Shown: positions 45,525 through 56,429 of the stretch, piece after piece
Position numbering within the stretch: the first letter of the stretch is position 1
Layout: the number at the start of each line of letters is the position of its first letter
Source: Odobenus rosmarus divergens
Lineage: Eukaryota; Chordata; Mammalia; Carnivora; Odobenidae
DNA: 64,000 bases
Assembly (NCBI RefSeq): GCF_000321225.1
Contig: NW_004450323.1
Location: forward strand, 4,067,525 to 4,131,524
Direction: 5' to 3'
Position numbers and translations under genes: made by a program
Notes under the pieces: generated by a model
What the model was told of the DNA's origin: nothing
The model's database searches: none
What the model saw: only the letters and a program-made list of their open reading frames with translations

Positions 45525-45650
45525 TTGTTTTGAAAATAATGCTAGATTCACAGGAAGTTGTAAAGACAGTAGAAAGGGGTCCCATGTCTTCTTTCACCCA
45601 GTTTCTCTCATTGGTTATATTTTCCACCACTTTATACCAGTTTGAAGACC
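45525..45650 (-). mobile_element. L1 3' UTR piece, antisense
   Basis: GATTCACAGGAAGTTGTAAAG, AAAGGGGTCCCATGTCTTC and CACCCAGTTTCTCTCATTGG match the reverse complement of an L1 3' UTR and interrupt the plus-strand L1. Confidence 0.55.
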
Positions 45651-46325
45651 TACAGTTAAAAAAACTGGCGAAGCCAAATGTTGGTGGGGATGTGGAAGAA
45701 TTGGAACTGGTGGGCTTGTAAAATGGCAGCCATTTTGAGAAACTATGAGGTAGTTCTCTACAAAGTTAAACAAACACTTACCATATGACTCAGCAATTTT
45801 ACTCCTAAATACTTACCAAAGAGAAATGAAAGCGTATGTCCACAAAAATACTTCTACAAGAAGGCTTATAGCAGCTGTGTTCACAATAGCCCCAAACCAG
45901 AAACAGCCCAAATGTTCATCAACAGATGGGATAAACAAATTTTGGTAGACTCTTACAATCGAATACTACTCTGCAGTTCAAAAAGGATAAACTTTGTTAC
46001 TCTCCAGAGCACAAATAAATCTCAGTAACATTATGTTGAGCAAAGAAAGCCAAACGCAAAGCAACATATACGGTGTAATTCCATTTATGTGAAGTTCAAG
46101 AATGCAAAACTAATCGACGATGACAAAAATCAGAAAAATTAGCTGTCTGGGAGGGGTAAGGGCTGCATGGATGGGGGCATGAGGACACTTTCTTGGTTGG
46201 GGTTAATGGTCTATATCTTCACTGGGGAGTTGGTTACACGGGCATATTTATTTATCGAAATTTACTGAATTGTACATTTAAGATGGGAGCTTGCCGCTCT
46301 GTATAGATTTTACCTCAGTTTTCAA

Positions 46326-47329
46326 AACTGAAAAGAATGGGGAAGAAAGCATTTCCACAATGACAGAGAAAATGAGATAATGGTGGGAAGGAAATAAGGA
46401 AAAAATACTAATTATAATTTTTTTTTACTTTAAAATCCCCACATCCCTATTTGACATGTTATTTAGTGTTATTATGATAACATAGCTTTTTATAAATAAA
46501 ACCCTGAGACACAAAAAGGTTAAGTAATTTGTTAAAAAGTAGGTCCTGAATTTAGGTGTCCTTACTAACAATAATCTTAACCACCTCCTCTCTGCAGCAA
46601 AAAAGACCATATATTTGAGTAGCATCTATAATGGAGAATCACTATCAGTTTGTGGGCTATTTTAATTATTCCTTCAAGAGTAATGGACCAAGGATTCAGC
46701 TGAAGCTTCTTTTTGTTGGCAACAATCATTTCCTGCTCCATTTTTAAATTCTTAATCACTTAGATACCTTGAGCCATCAATACTCTCGATCCATTTGCAC
46801 TATTACTGCCATTTTCCAGAGGTCTAAATGCCTCATAGATGATGCTAGAAGATGTTGCAGACCAGGCTTCTTTATGGAGAGAGGCTGAGCTGCCCTCAGA
46901 GGTTTAATGCCCAAGTACCGGGCTGCTCGAATGCGCACACCCTTCCAGGGGGGTTTCTTTATTTGCTAGTGCAGTCTAAGGAATAAACTAGTAATTCTCT
47001 TATTATTGGTTGCAAATAGGTCCCCTCCCTGAAGAAAGTATATTCCATGAGCTATAAGAATGGCAGTGTTACAGGATACAGCTAGACGAGTGGGAACAGG
47101 ACTGAAAGATCACAACCTTGGTACAAGTATCATAAACGGAATAAGGGCGCATCAGAAAGCTGAAAGATTCGATTCTGTTTGAGCTAGAAGGGACCTCAGA
47201 GCTCGTTTATTGCAAACTTGAACTTCACATGTGAAACTTGGAAGTTCATTGTGTGTGTGTTTGTATGGGGTACGGGGAGAAGGGAGAGAAGTGACAATGT
47301 GGACATACCATTGGGATTGCTACTAAGAT
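46326..47329. other. Intron 1, unique AT-rich
   Basis: 46570-46960 has no repeat signature (GGGCTATTTTAATTATTCC, TTCTTAATCACTTAGATACC). It is one of the better candidates in the window for conserved non-coding DNA, untested. Confidence 0.3.
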
Positions 47330-47600
47330 CTTAGGTTCGTGTCCTGATCTTCACCTAAGAGGCCCAATCTCCATCAGGCTCTTAACCACACCTCAGGTTC
47401 TCTTCTGTAAAATGGAAATCAGAGAATCTGCCCTGATCATTCACGCGGTCTTACGAGAATTAAATGAAACAGGGTTTGAAAGGCCGTTTTGTCAATGCCG
47501 TCTTAGTGTTTGTTATTACTATTGCCCAGGTTGGTAAATGGAAAAGCTAAATGTAGAACCCGGGTCTCCTGAGTGCACTCCATCCATCTGAAAAACTGCC
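47330..47600 (+). mobile_element. MIR SINE, possibly two fragments
   Basis: ACCTCAGGTTCTCTTCTGTAAAATG, TCTTACGAGAATTAAATGAAAC and GTGTTTGTTATTACTATT form a plus MIR 3' half. AATGTAGAACCCGGGTCTCC after it looks like part of a minus MIR. Confidence 0.6.
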
Positions 47601-48284
47601 TCTATACAGCTGCCCTCATGGGGCACTCTTACTCACTGGTGACTTAGGAAGCAGCACGTGGCTTCCGGGGGCTGTGGAGGAGGGCAGCTGACCATGACAG
47701 TTCTATGAACAATGTGGCCTTGGGTTATGGTTAAGAAGCAACTAGAAACTGCCCCTCATGGGGGAATTTGGCCAGGCAACCTATTTTGGAGATGGCCTAT
47801 CAGTCTCAGGCTAACAATTGGGGTGAAGTGGGGCAGGGCGGGCAGGGCTGGGAAGAGAGATGGAAATGTCTCAGGGGATCAGAGCCAAGCGCCTCTATTT
47901 CACTGTTGGCTGAGTGCACAGGGTCCTGCCAGGAGCCCCTCTCCCCCACCCCAGTCCCTCCACAAGAGCTCCCCTGGGTACACATGTCCCATTAGGGCAG
48001 ACACAGCAGCTCCAGTCCCTGAGATCACAGTTTTAAGTCCTCAGGGATTGATGCCCAGAGTAAGTGCTTGGACAACACTGCTTTAGTCCCTTTCAGCGTT
48101 TTGGGACAGAGTCAGGGTGGGAGGAAGCACAACTCAGAGGAATCCTGAGTTCGAGTCCTGAGGACATATCATTCACAAGCTGAATGAAGCTGCCTGGGAA
48201 GAGATCCATCTTCTCTGAGCTCCAATTTCCTCCTGCTTAAAGTTGAGTTACTAACAATACTTCTTCATAACGTATTGTGAGAAA
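47601..48284. other. Intron 1, unassigned
   Basis: Unique GC-moderate DNA. 48185-48275 may be a MIR remnant (TCTCTGAGCTCCAATTTCC). Confidence 0.4.
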
Positions 48285-48385
48285 GGTAATAATGATGACT
48301 AATATTAACTAAACACTGCCTGTGTGCTGGGCACTGTTCTAAGCACTTGGCGAGGATTATCTTAGTTGTCACACAACGCATTTTT
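48285..48385 (-). mobile_element. MIR SINE fragment
   Basis: TGTGCTGGGCACTGTTCTAAG, CACTTGGCGAGGATTATC: reverse-complement MIR 3' end. Confidence 0.7.
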
Positions 48386-49234
48386 GGTAACTGTCCTGGC
48401 AACCAGAGAGGTACGCTGTGGACCAGGAGAGTGACATTGCTTTTGAGACAACACCTTTATCTCTGCCTTCTGGGTGGCCCAGTGAAGCTCTGACAGGGCC
48501 ATGTGTGCTGGGGTAGGGGGGAAGAGAGGAGGGTTGGAAACATTCATTAATGCCTGGAACACACAGGGAGGTGGGGCCAGTACTGTTGTTAAGGATCAGC
48601 ATCCTGAAAACCCAAACACGTGAAAGATGAATGGTCCCCTTGACCATCAAAAGAGCCAGTTGGGCTGATTAGAATGGTTACAATGAGCACAGAGCCTGGT
48701 CCCATCACCTTCCTTAAGGTCCACTGCCAACCAGCCTTGCCAGGGACCTTGGGCCAGAAGATCAGACTCCTGGCTTCTCCCTTCCCAGATGCTGCCTCCC
48801 TGCAGGGGGCCAAAGTGCTGAAGAGCAAACCCAGCCTCTCATCCTGGCTCCCCCAGAAGGCACATCCTCAAACACATATAGCTGGCTGGTACCGATGGGT
48901 CATTTGGATCCTGACACTGTCCTCTGCTTAGCTGCTTCTCGTGGACAGCCAGACTGGGAACTTTTTCCAAATACCTCCCTGACTTAGGTGTGACGATACC
49001 TGCCTGGATGCTGGGAGGTGTTTGTCCTTCCCGGCCTGCCAACCCGGGCTGAAGAAGCACAACCCAAGGATGATCTGCCATGTGGTTGGTTTAATTACAG
49101 CATCTAGCAAGTGGCCTAATGGCAGAGCAGCCAAATGATTGTCACCCAGAAGCCCTACCTAACCACCTGGATTTTTACTGAGGGCAGGTCATGGTTATTG
49201 GGATAATATCCTTCACCTGGGGTGGGCTGTTGTT
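48386..49234. other. Intron 1, unassigned
   Basis: Unique-looking. Overlapping open frames on both strands have no recognised family. Confidence 0.4.
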
Positions 49235-49405
49235 CACAAAGGCCCCACATGTGTTAGTTCATTAGATGCTGATGACAAACTGTGGGCGAAGGCAATACTT
49301 GTCCTCATTTTACTGCATGAGAAAATGGGTTCTGTCAGGCTAAGTGACTTCCCCAAGGTCATGCAGTTAATGGACAGCTGAGCTAGAACTCGATCCCAGC
49401 TCTGT
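49235..49405 (-). mobile_element. MIR SINE
   Basis: CTTGTCCTCATTTTACTGCATG, CTAAGTGACTTCCCCAAGGTC, GCAGTTAATGGACAGCTGAG and ACTCGATCCCAGCTCTG are in reverse MIR order. Confidence 0.8.
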
Positions 49406-50276
49406 TAACTCCGAACCCTCAGCCCTTTCCCCTCTGGTACACTGGAGTGCTCAAGTTGGTAGGACTGAATGCTGTGAGTCAGAAGAAGGCATTTCACTGT
49501 GGTTCACTTCAAGATTCCAGGAATTCAGGGTCTCTATTATGTACCTACCACTCAGTTGCCCCGGTTCTGAAATGGCAAACATAATATTTTCAAACGGGAT
49601 AAGTGAAGTGCTTTGGGACAAATCACCATACGTGGTAGGCATCCGATAAACGTTGACTGTTGTTAAATATGACAAACTGCTCCCTTCAATTCAGATTACT
49701 TTCCAGACTCATGCATTTAAGATTGATTTCCATTAAGAGTACTCAGAGGAAAAAAGTCATCTCAGAAGCCCACTGGAAAATATATCAATATACTTACATT
49801 CCCTCAATTTTGTTAAAGTGCTTTTTGTCTGGACACACAATTACCAAATTAATTGATGGAAACCAAGCTCCATTCCTTTTGGATGGTTTGCCCCAAAGAC
49901 ATTACATGGGGTAGAATCCCATCTCTGAATTTTGGTGGAGGGAGCTTCTTACAGACCAGTTGTATCTCCAGGATTGTTTTCTCTTCCTTCCTCTCCTCTC
50001 TGCTGCCCCTTCTGTTGCCTAGGGCCCCTGCCCGCCACCCCTGCTGTGCCCAAACCTGCAAAGCAGTGTCTCTGGTTGAGAAACCATCCACACTGCCAGA
50101 AAATCTCACCTTTGTGGCTCCATCCTTCTTAGGCTTGCACTTACAGCCCCTGAAGACAGCTTCAGATAATCCTTTATGAAAAAGGCTGGAGGAAGATTGA
50201 AACCACCCTGACACACAGTACACATCCTTATTGGTGCGTTAACTCTCTGAAGGGCACATCTTTAAGATATTTCTTT
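49406..50276. other. Intron 1, unassigned with MIR piece
   Basis: 49590-49670 (GTGAAGTGCTTTGGGAC, ATCCGATAAACGTTGACTG) is a plus MIR 3' end. The rest, including open frames at 49849-50223, is not assigned. Confidence 0.4.
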
Positions 50277-50477
50277 CTTTCTTTTTTTTTTTTTAAGATT
50301 TATTTATTTATTTGAGAGAGAGAAAGAGAGTTCACAAGTAGGGAGGGGCAGAGGGAGAGAATCTTTAAGCAGACTCCCTACTGAACGCACAGCCCAAAGC
50401 GGGGCTCGATCCCATGACCCTGAGATCATGACCTGAGCTGAAATCAAGAGTCAGATGCTCAACCCCTCCAGGCGCCC
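50277..50477 (-). mobile_element. Can-SINE, older subfamily
   Basis: T run, AAGATTTATTTATTTATTTG, AATCTTTAAGCAGACTCCC, TGACCTGAGCTGAAATCAAG and CCTCCAGGCGCCCTT. The final tRNA-like block has a deletion (GAGCCACC lost). No clear duplication. Confidence 0.88.
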
Positions 50478-50489
50478 TTGACTTGTTTT

Positions 50490-51125
50490 CTTGTTTATTC
50501 TAGGTCTATTCCACTAGAAGGCAGTCTCTGTGATATCAGGGATTTTGTCTTTTTCATCGTGGCATTCCAATCACCAAGAACTTAGTAAATGCTCAATAAA
50601 AGTTACCAAAATGAATGGAACTATGCTTTGAGATAAAGCATTAGTTCCATTGTATCTCCCTCCTGGGTTTTTGCAAAAGTCTCCTTATATGTCTATTGGT
50701 CCCTTCTAATCTACCTACGAACTTCAGAAAGTGATTTATTTTTCCTAATTCCTAAGTCTGATCTTGTTACTCTCCCATTTTAAATATTCCAGTGGCTCCT
50801 CCGAATTTATAGTGCAAAAGCTGAGCTCTTTGGCATTGAAATAAAGGTACTTCATGATGGGGCCTCACCTACCTGTCCAGCCTCTTACCCCGCTAGCTTC
50901 TAACCCCAGTCTCAGCCAACACCCCTACTTTCTGTTAACTTGAGCAGTACTGAGCTATTTGTAGTTCTTCAAACAAGTCATGATATAATCTCTCTCAGAG
51001 TCTTTGCCCATGATGTTTTCTCTGTGTCCAAAATGCCTCTTGTTGCTTACCTAGGAAACTTCTACTCATCCTTCAAGCCTCAGATGAAATGCTACTCTGC
51101 AAAGCTTTCCGAAATCTTCAGGCGG
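50490..51125 (+). mobile_element. L2, one 3' end and one body fragment
   Basis: 50500-50620 (GGCAGTCTCTGTGATATCAGG, AGTAAATGCTCAATAAAAG) is an L2 3' end. 50680-51125 (CTGATCTTGTTACTCTCCC, TCCAGTGGCTCCTCCGAAT, CATGATGGGGCCTCACCTACC, CTTTGCCCATGATGTTTTC, CATCCTTCAAGCCTCAGATG) is a second, longer copy upstream of its own 3' end. Confidence 0.8.
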
Positions 51126-51139
51126 GCAAACATCATCAT

Positions 51140-51945
51140 TATCAGCAACAGCACTATCTTCATCATTAGCATTAGTTGCCATTTCTTGATCAATTATTAT
51201 GTGTCAGCACTGTGCGAAGTTCATTTCATCCTCACACAAACAATAAGGTCAGCATAATTATCTGTATCATAGGTGAGGAAATCGAGATTTATGGGGGTTC
51301 AGTAATTTGCCCCAGGTGATGCAGTAAGAATAGAACTAGTGATGTGGAAACAAAGGCAAAAGAAAAATTAAATATCCTTACTACCTAGAGCCCACTGACA
51401 AGTCCTTGAAACAGGCAGAGTGACATTCCTCTAGGGACTCAGCTGCCTCCATGTCGATACTTTGCTAAGGGCAAAAGGCAATCTAAGCCCGACCCCCAGG
51501 ATCCTGGAAGTCTACTTTAACATATATAAATTCCTTTGGAAACTTCTTTTATCTCTAAACCCCCCAAGATACATGTTGGGAATCATCCCCCAAGCATATG
51601 GCCCACCGATATATATCTGAAGGGTCTCATGACTCAGGTTTTATTAGCCAGTAATAAATGATCTTTTCCTAACAGTAGCTAGCCCCCTCAAGGTCCTGGA
51701 AAACTTGCTTCCAAAATTCCTTAGCGACTTATGCATCCCTAACCCCCTCCCAACTTGAAAGTATATAATGGGCCACTCCTCATGATGCCCTTGCAGCTCT
51801 TTCTGCCCGCGGGTCCTATTCCTGTGCTTTACTAAAACCACCTTTTTCACCAAGGGCACCTCAAGGATTCTTTCTTGGCCAGTGGCCAACCCTAACATCT
51901 TTCCATCACTAGGAACTCAAATCTAAGGCTGACCAACTCCAAAGA
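51140..51945 (-). mobile_element. MIR SINE split by an LTR
   Basis: The left part (to 51339) has TCAGCACTGTGCGAAGTTC, ATCATAGGTGAGGAAATCGAG and TTTGCCCCAGGTGATGCAG. The right part (from 51909) has CTAGGAACTCAAATCTAAGG and CTGACCAACTCCAAAGAG. They are consecutive pieces of one MIR. Confidence 0.75.
51340..51908 (+). mobile_element. Solo LTR, class I endogenous retrovirus type
   Basis: 569 bp starting TGATGTGG and ending CCATCA, flanked by CTAG on each side (51336-51339, 51909-51912). A 4-bp duplication is the mark of class I (gammaretrovirus-like) integration. Within it are GTATATAATGGGCC (TATA box), CTGTGCTTTACTAAAACC and TTCTTTCTTGGCCAGTGG near the end. No gag, pol or env sequence is present, so the provirus has been lost by LTR-LTR recombination. 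Confidence 0.85.
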
Positions 51946-51958
51946 GACTGCTTTTCAG

Positions 51959-52166
51959 GATGCCTGGGTGGCTCAATACGTTAAGCATCTGCCTTTGGCT
52001 CAGGTCATGATCCCAGGGTCCTGGAATCGAGTCCCACATCGGGCTCCTTGCTCAGCGGGGAGCCTGCTTCTCCCTCTGCTTGCCACTCCCCCTGCTTGTG
52101 CACTCTCCCTCTCTCTCTCTCTGACAAATAAATAAATAAAATCTTAGAGAAAAAAACAAAACAAAA
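51959..52166 (+). mobile_element. Can-SINE
   Basis: Direct repeats AAAGAGACTGCTTTTCAG (51941-51958) and AAAGAAACTGCTTTTCAG (52167-52184), one mismatch. Full-length, inserted at the end of the split MIR. Confidence 0.97.
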
Positions 52167-52184
52167 AAAGAAACTGCTTTTCAG

Positions 52185-52410
52185 CCACCATGCTGGGTTT
52201 CTTTTCCATTGTTCGTGCTGGTTTTCATATGTACCCCCATGATAACATACATCTTATTTCTGTATCATTGAGCATGTCTGTCTCCTCACAACACTGTCAG
52301 AAATTTGAGAGCATAAATTTGCCTTTCATCTTCATATCCTCAGCTCCGTGCTTAGAGGTGGCACTTAAGTAGGTGCTTTATGAAAAATAAGTTAGTGCAT
52401 TAACGTAAGC
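52185..52410. other. Intron 1, unassigned
   Basis: Probably an L2 3' end (CTGTCAGAAATTTGAGAGC, TATCCTCAGCTCCGTGC), low certainty. Confidence 0.35.
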
Positions 52411-52955
52411 TTTCTCGGCCAAAGCACTGTTGACACGTTGGACCAGATAATTCTTCATGGTGGGGGCTGGCCTGTGCATTGTAAGATATGTTAAAAAGAA
52501 ACCACAGGCCCAAAAGGGAGTCATTTTTGCTAAACTTCACTAAGACTTAATCCCTAACTCAACTGCACTTCCAGCCTCTCTCAGGAGTGGAATTTTAAAC
52601 CAATCAGTCTAGAATTTCCTGATTAGCTCTAGTGAGGTCATCTGCATGACAAGAACCCCTGCTCCTCCCCTTGACCTTCCATGTTACAATCCTTTCTTTT
52701 CTTTTGCTAATAACCTCCTTGTCCTGCCCCCGTTTCTGCCTATAATATCCTTCCATTTTGTACAACTGTCCATTAGATGGGATGTTGCCCGATTCATGAA
52801 TTGTTGAATAAAGCGAATTGGATCTTTAAATTAGTCAGTTGAATTTTGCTTTTTAACAGATGTTTAGCAGTGTCTCTGGCCTCTACCCACAAGGAAAAAA
52901 GTCCAAGTTTCCCTGGGTGAACAAACTGCCCTGGATTAAGGACCATTGTGTTACG
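52411..52955 (+). mobile_element. MER20-like hAT MITE split by an LTR
   Basis: The left part (52411-52488) has GACCAGATAATTCTTCATGG and CCTGTGCATTGTAAGATA. The right part (52859-52955) has GATGTTTAGCAGTGTCTCTGG and CCTCTACCCAC. Together they restore the GCATTGTA...GATGTTTAGCAG order of this family, seen in reverse at 21001-21182. Confidence 0.7.
52489..52858 (+). mobile_element. Solo LTR (370 bp) with 10-bp inverted ends
   Basis: Begins TGTTAAAAAG and ends CTTTTTAACA, perfect inverted termini of TG...CA type. The flanks GATA (52485-52488) and GATG (52859-52862) are a likely 4-bp duplication with one change. The promoter-like CTATAATATCC and the poly(A) signal GAATAAAGCG (about 52806) are in the expected order. 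No internal retroviral genes. Confidence 0.8.
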
Positions 52956-53090
52956 GTAGGTAGAAAATGAATTAGCTGAGAACCTAATTCTCATTAACTC
53001 AACTTACTCAGCAGCCCAAATTGTGAGCAATTCATGGTCTCATTGAGAGCCAACTCTGTGACCCTGACATCAAAATAGATCTCAGAGGTA

Positions 53091-53259
53091 TTATACCTGG
53101 GTGGCTCAGTCAGTTAAGCATCTGACTCGTGATTTGAGCTCAGGTCATGATCTCATGGGTCCTGAGATCAAACCCGCTTCCCTGCCTGGGGTCCACGCTC
53201 AGGGGGGAGCCTGCTTGAGATTCTCTCCCTCTGCCCCTCCCCTCACTTGCTTAAATAAA
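53091..53259 (+). mobile_element. Can-SINE, head shortened
   Basis: Direct repeats AAAATAGATCTCAGAGGTA (53072-53090) and AAAATAGATCTCAGAAGTA (53260-53278), 18 of 19 identical. The copy begins at CCTGGGTGGCTCAG, so the first few bases of the head are missing. Confidence 0.96.
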
Positions 53260-53439
53260 AAAATAGATCTCAGAAGTAAGATGTGATTCTCTCTTGACCT
53301 CCATACCAATCCTAATGGAAATGAAATAGATTTTCCATACAATATGACCACTACCTGCCATTAGTAAAACTAAACCAACGGCACTTTCATCTGGCCCCCC
53401 GTCACTGAAGAACTCCAGCACAGCACAAGATGGAATTCC

Positions 53440-53730
53440 TTCAGTCCACTCAGATGCTACCTCCTCCATGAAGCTTTCCTTGATCTCCTGGTTGGAACTG
53501 ACCTTTCCTTCTTACAAACTACTATAGCACATCCTTTGTAGCTTCTCCTCTGGCATTTTATCACTTTCTCCTGTGAGTGTTCTGTCCTTGCTGTAGAGCA
53601 CAAACTCCTGGTTCATAATCTATAAAATGAAATAATACCTCTCCCATGGGACTGTTGAGAGGACTAAATTAAATAAATTATTATATGGAAAATTTCCTAA
53701 TCCGTAGGAAAATACATTCTGAAAATGCTG
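53440..53730 (+). mobile_element. L2 fragment followed by MIR fragment
   Basis: GATGCTACCTCCTCCATGAAG, CCTTGATCTCCTGGTTGG and CTCTGGCATTTTATCACTTTC are L2. ATCTATAAAATGAAATAATACC and GACTGTTGAGAGGACTAAATT from about 53615 are a plus MIR. Confidence 0.65.
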
Positions 53731-54358
53731 TTATTAATTATAGCTTTGTGTCTTTGAGGCACTTAGCATGGTGCTAGGACATCAGAATTTTCAAAAATAT
53801 TTTTGACCCATATGAATGACTGCAACAGCACCGTTCTTTGAAGATCAATACAACTGTGCTGCCTCTAGCAGGGGTTCCCATTCCATCGCAGATCTTTGAA
53901 TGGAAACTATTTGTTCTTCAGTGCTGCTATTCTCCATCTGTTAGGTGGGCCCCAAACCATCCTGTTCCTTTAGATCAGTTGACTTCAACATTTTTATTTT
54001 TATGCCAGCACTCAGAGATGGCACACACTCTCAGACATGCAGCTATAGGTTCAACAGCAACTCAGGGTGGAAGGAATGAATGAGAACATGTACATTGAAA
54101 ATCGTTCCCAAGAGAATTCCTGCTATAGCTCCCCTCCCCACCCGCTGTCCCATTTTGAAAAGAGGCACTCACCTGTCTCTTTTTAAAAGACAGGACCTGA
54201 ATATAAAATGCCCTCCTTATTTTCCCAACATGGGTGATACATTCTCTCCTTTTCCATCGAGCCTGACGGTTAGTAAAAACGGTGACAACCCAGCAAAGAC
54301 ATCTTTTAGAGGTTTTTCAGTCCCTTGAAATAATAAGCAACATGGTTGGTTTGGTCTT
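53731..54358. other. Intron 1, unassigned
   Basis: No gene supported. The short open frames at 53838-54328 have no recognised family. Confidence 0.4.
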
Positions 54359-54396
54359 TGTGTGTGTGTGTGTGTGCACGCGCATGTGCGTGCACG
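54359..54396 (+). repeat. 38-bp alternating pyrimidine-purine tract
   Basis: (TG)n followed by CACGCGCATGTGCGTGCACG with no break in the alternation, a strong Z-DNA-forming pattern. Confidence 0.9.
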
Positions 54397-56075
54397 AGTA
54401 TGTAAGGGCATGCATAGGCAGCAGGGAGAGTGGAAGTAATTTATTCTGGCAAAGCTGAGTGAGTGAGTGCTGTTAAATCATTTCTATCCCTCTCACTATA
54501 AATGTCCATCCAGGTAGCTCCCCTGTGGACAAGGGGCAGCACCAAGTGCAAAAAAATATTAGTTACGAAGACCATTTATGTTCTTTGCTGTTAGGACCTG
54601 TGTACTGAAGTGAATGTCCCAGAAACAAAATAAAAGAGGGAGATGAAGGGAGAATGAGAGAGCAAATGTCTGTGTTTTGCCTAATGCACCAGACCAGCCT
54701 TGCAGCCCGGACCATGTTTGGAGATTTGCTGGAACAAAGGCTCTTTCATGGTACATGCACGATAATGGGCATCTCAGCAGGGTCTTTTTGCTTTAACAAA
54801 ACAAAACCCAAAACTGTTCTTCTTCACTTGTTCCTGCCACACATTCCAGGCACAAGGAAGCTACTATGCTTTCTGAGGCCATGGGTTTTGATGAGATCTT
54901 GATGCCAGACCTATTAAATTCCCTATCTGAGTCCTGATCCTTTCATTGGCCAACGAGCACAACTTTTCCTTGAAAAGACAGCCTCCGCAGAAGACCAGGA
55001 AGTGAATCCTTGGAAGTCATTACAGTTTCGCCTCCTGTCTGCTTAGGAGAGCTGATGACGCAGGTTAGGTCCTTGCCAGGAGAAAGGAACGCCAGTGTGA
55101 ACACAGGGGAGGACTCATGCTGCCCTGGGGACATCTGTTGCAAAGACCAAGGCAAGCAGTGAGAGCGTCACCCATGAAACCCCTGCCAGGTGGACTCTGA
55201 CTCATGGGCCCCGGCCCAGCTGCTTCCTGATCTGCACTGACCTGGGCTCTGGTTTCTGGTATTCAGAAATAGCTCAAGTGAAACCTGGCATGTGGAGTAT
55301 GCTTCCCCCAAAGGACAGAGCTCTGCCGGTTTGTAATCCAGAATCATCAACTTAGAACACCATTCTGCACAGTAGACTTCAAAGCAGGCTTGGAAATGTT
55401 CACTGCCCAGTTTAGGTGCCTCAGCTCTTTCAGGCAGCCCAGGAGGAGCCTGGGAGCCACTGTCCACACTCAGGGCCAACAGCTCAAACTCTCTGCCTGC
55501 TCACAAAAGGAGCAGTCATCCTTAAATGGTCATAGACTGAGAAGAAGGGGCAGGACGGCTCCGAAGCTGAAGACAAGGGAAGAGAAAGAAATGAAAAGAC
55601 TTTAAAAGCATTCTCTTTCCAGCCCCCGCTGAGAATTTTACATGCCTTCTCCTCTGACATTTTTGAAGTCTGCATTTTATTGTCTGTTTAACTTACCCAG
55701 CAAGCCTCTGGGGCAGGAGAGAACGGTGTCGTTGCATGTTTGTGTCTAGTGCTGAGTGTGCTGTTGGCACTCAGAGGAGCAGAAAATAATATACCTAAAA
55801 TCCACTGCAGCAGTGGGTGGCCTGGGCCCAGAATGTAAAAGCCGGGGGAGAAACTTCCTATCTGGGTGGTGGGAAGAGGACATGAGATTTCCAAAGTTGC
55901 AAACGTAAATTCAGCCAATACCGATTTCCTGCTGGAAAATGTATCTTGGCCCTGCAGACTGGGAGCCTGGGGTGGGCGAGGTGGGGTGGCGAGAACCTAG
56001 AGGCTTATACTTCCAGGGAGGAAGACACAGAAACTATCCCACTGCTGAACTTGCGAGAAGATGCTGTCTCAGTCC
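54397..56075. other. Intron 1, long unique stretch
   Basis: About 1.7 kb without named repeats or supported exons. Candidate for conserved non-coding sequence, untested. Confidence 0.35.
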
Positions 56076-56090
56076 AAAATAGGAGGCCCC

Positions 56091-56280
56091 CGGGGCACCT
56101 GGGTGTCTCAGTCGGTTAAGCGTCTGATTCTCGATTTCAGCTCAGGTCTGTGATCTCAGGGTCATGGGATTGAGCCCCAAGTCGGGCTCTGTGCTCAGTG
56201 TGGAGTCTGCTTGGGACTCTTTCTCTCCCTCTTCCCTCAGCTTCCCCCGCCTCGTGCTCTCTCTCTCTTTCCCTCAAAAA

Positions 56281-56315
<35 letters not shown>

Positions 56316-56329
56316 ATCTTTAGGGAAAA
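56091..56329 (+). mobile_element. Can-SINE with expanded (AAAT)n tail
   Basis: Direct repeats AAAATAGGAGGCCCC (56076-56090) and AAAATAGGAGGTCCC (56330-56344). The tail contains ten TAAA units (56278-56317), a likely microsatellite. Confidence 0.96.
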
Positions 56330-56429
56330 AAAATAGGAGGTCCCCTTGCTGGAATTGGCAGAGTGTAGTTGGAGGCTCCTAGGCTCAGCAATTTTCCAGA
56401 TTTGCTTTGGGACCCTGCCCCACCAGGCC

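Larger units (their letters stand above)
44440..46325 (+). mobile_element. L1 3' part, broken by later insertions
   Basis: ORF2 3' end and 3' UTR: CAATTGGTGCTGAAACAAC, AAAACCATAAAGCTTCTAG, AGGACTTATATCTAGAATATG, CTCAATAATAAGAAGACAAAC, TGCAAAATAAAACTATAAGG, GTTGGTGGGGATGTGGAAG, ATATGACTCAGCAATTTTAC, TTCATCAACAGATGGGATAA and TGAATTGTACATTTAAGATG. Two SINEs (44739-44937, 45022-45209) and an opposite-strand L1 piece (45525-45650) lie inside. No open reverse transcriptase remains. Confidence 0.88.

Noticed and set aside
51340..52858. Possible provirus formed by the two neighbouring LTRs
   Set aside because: The two LTRs differ in length, ends and sequence, each has its own flanks in a different host repeat, and no gag/pol/env lies between them.
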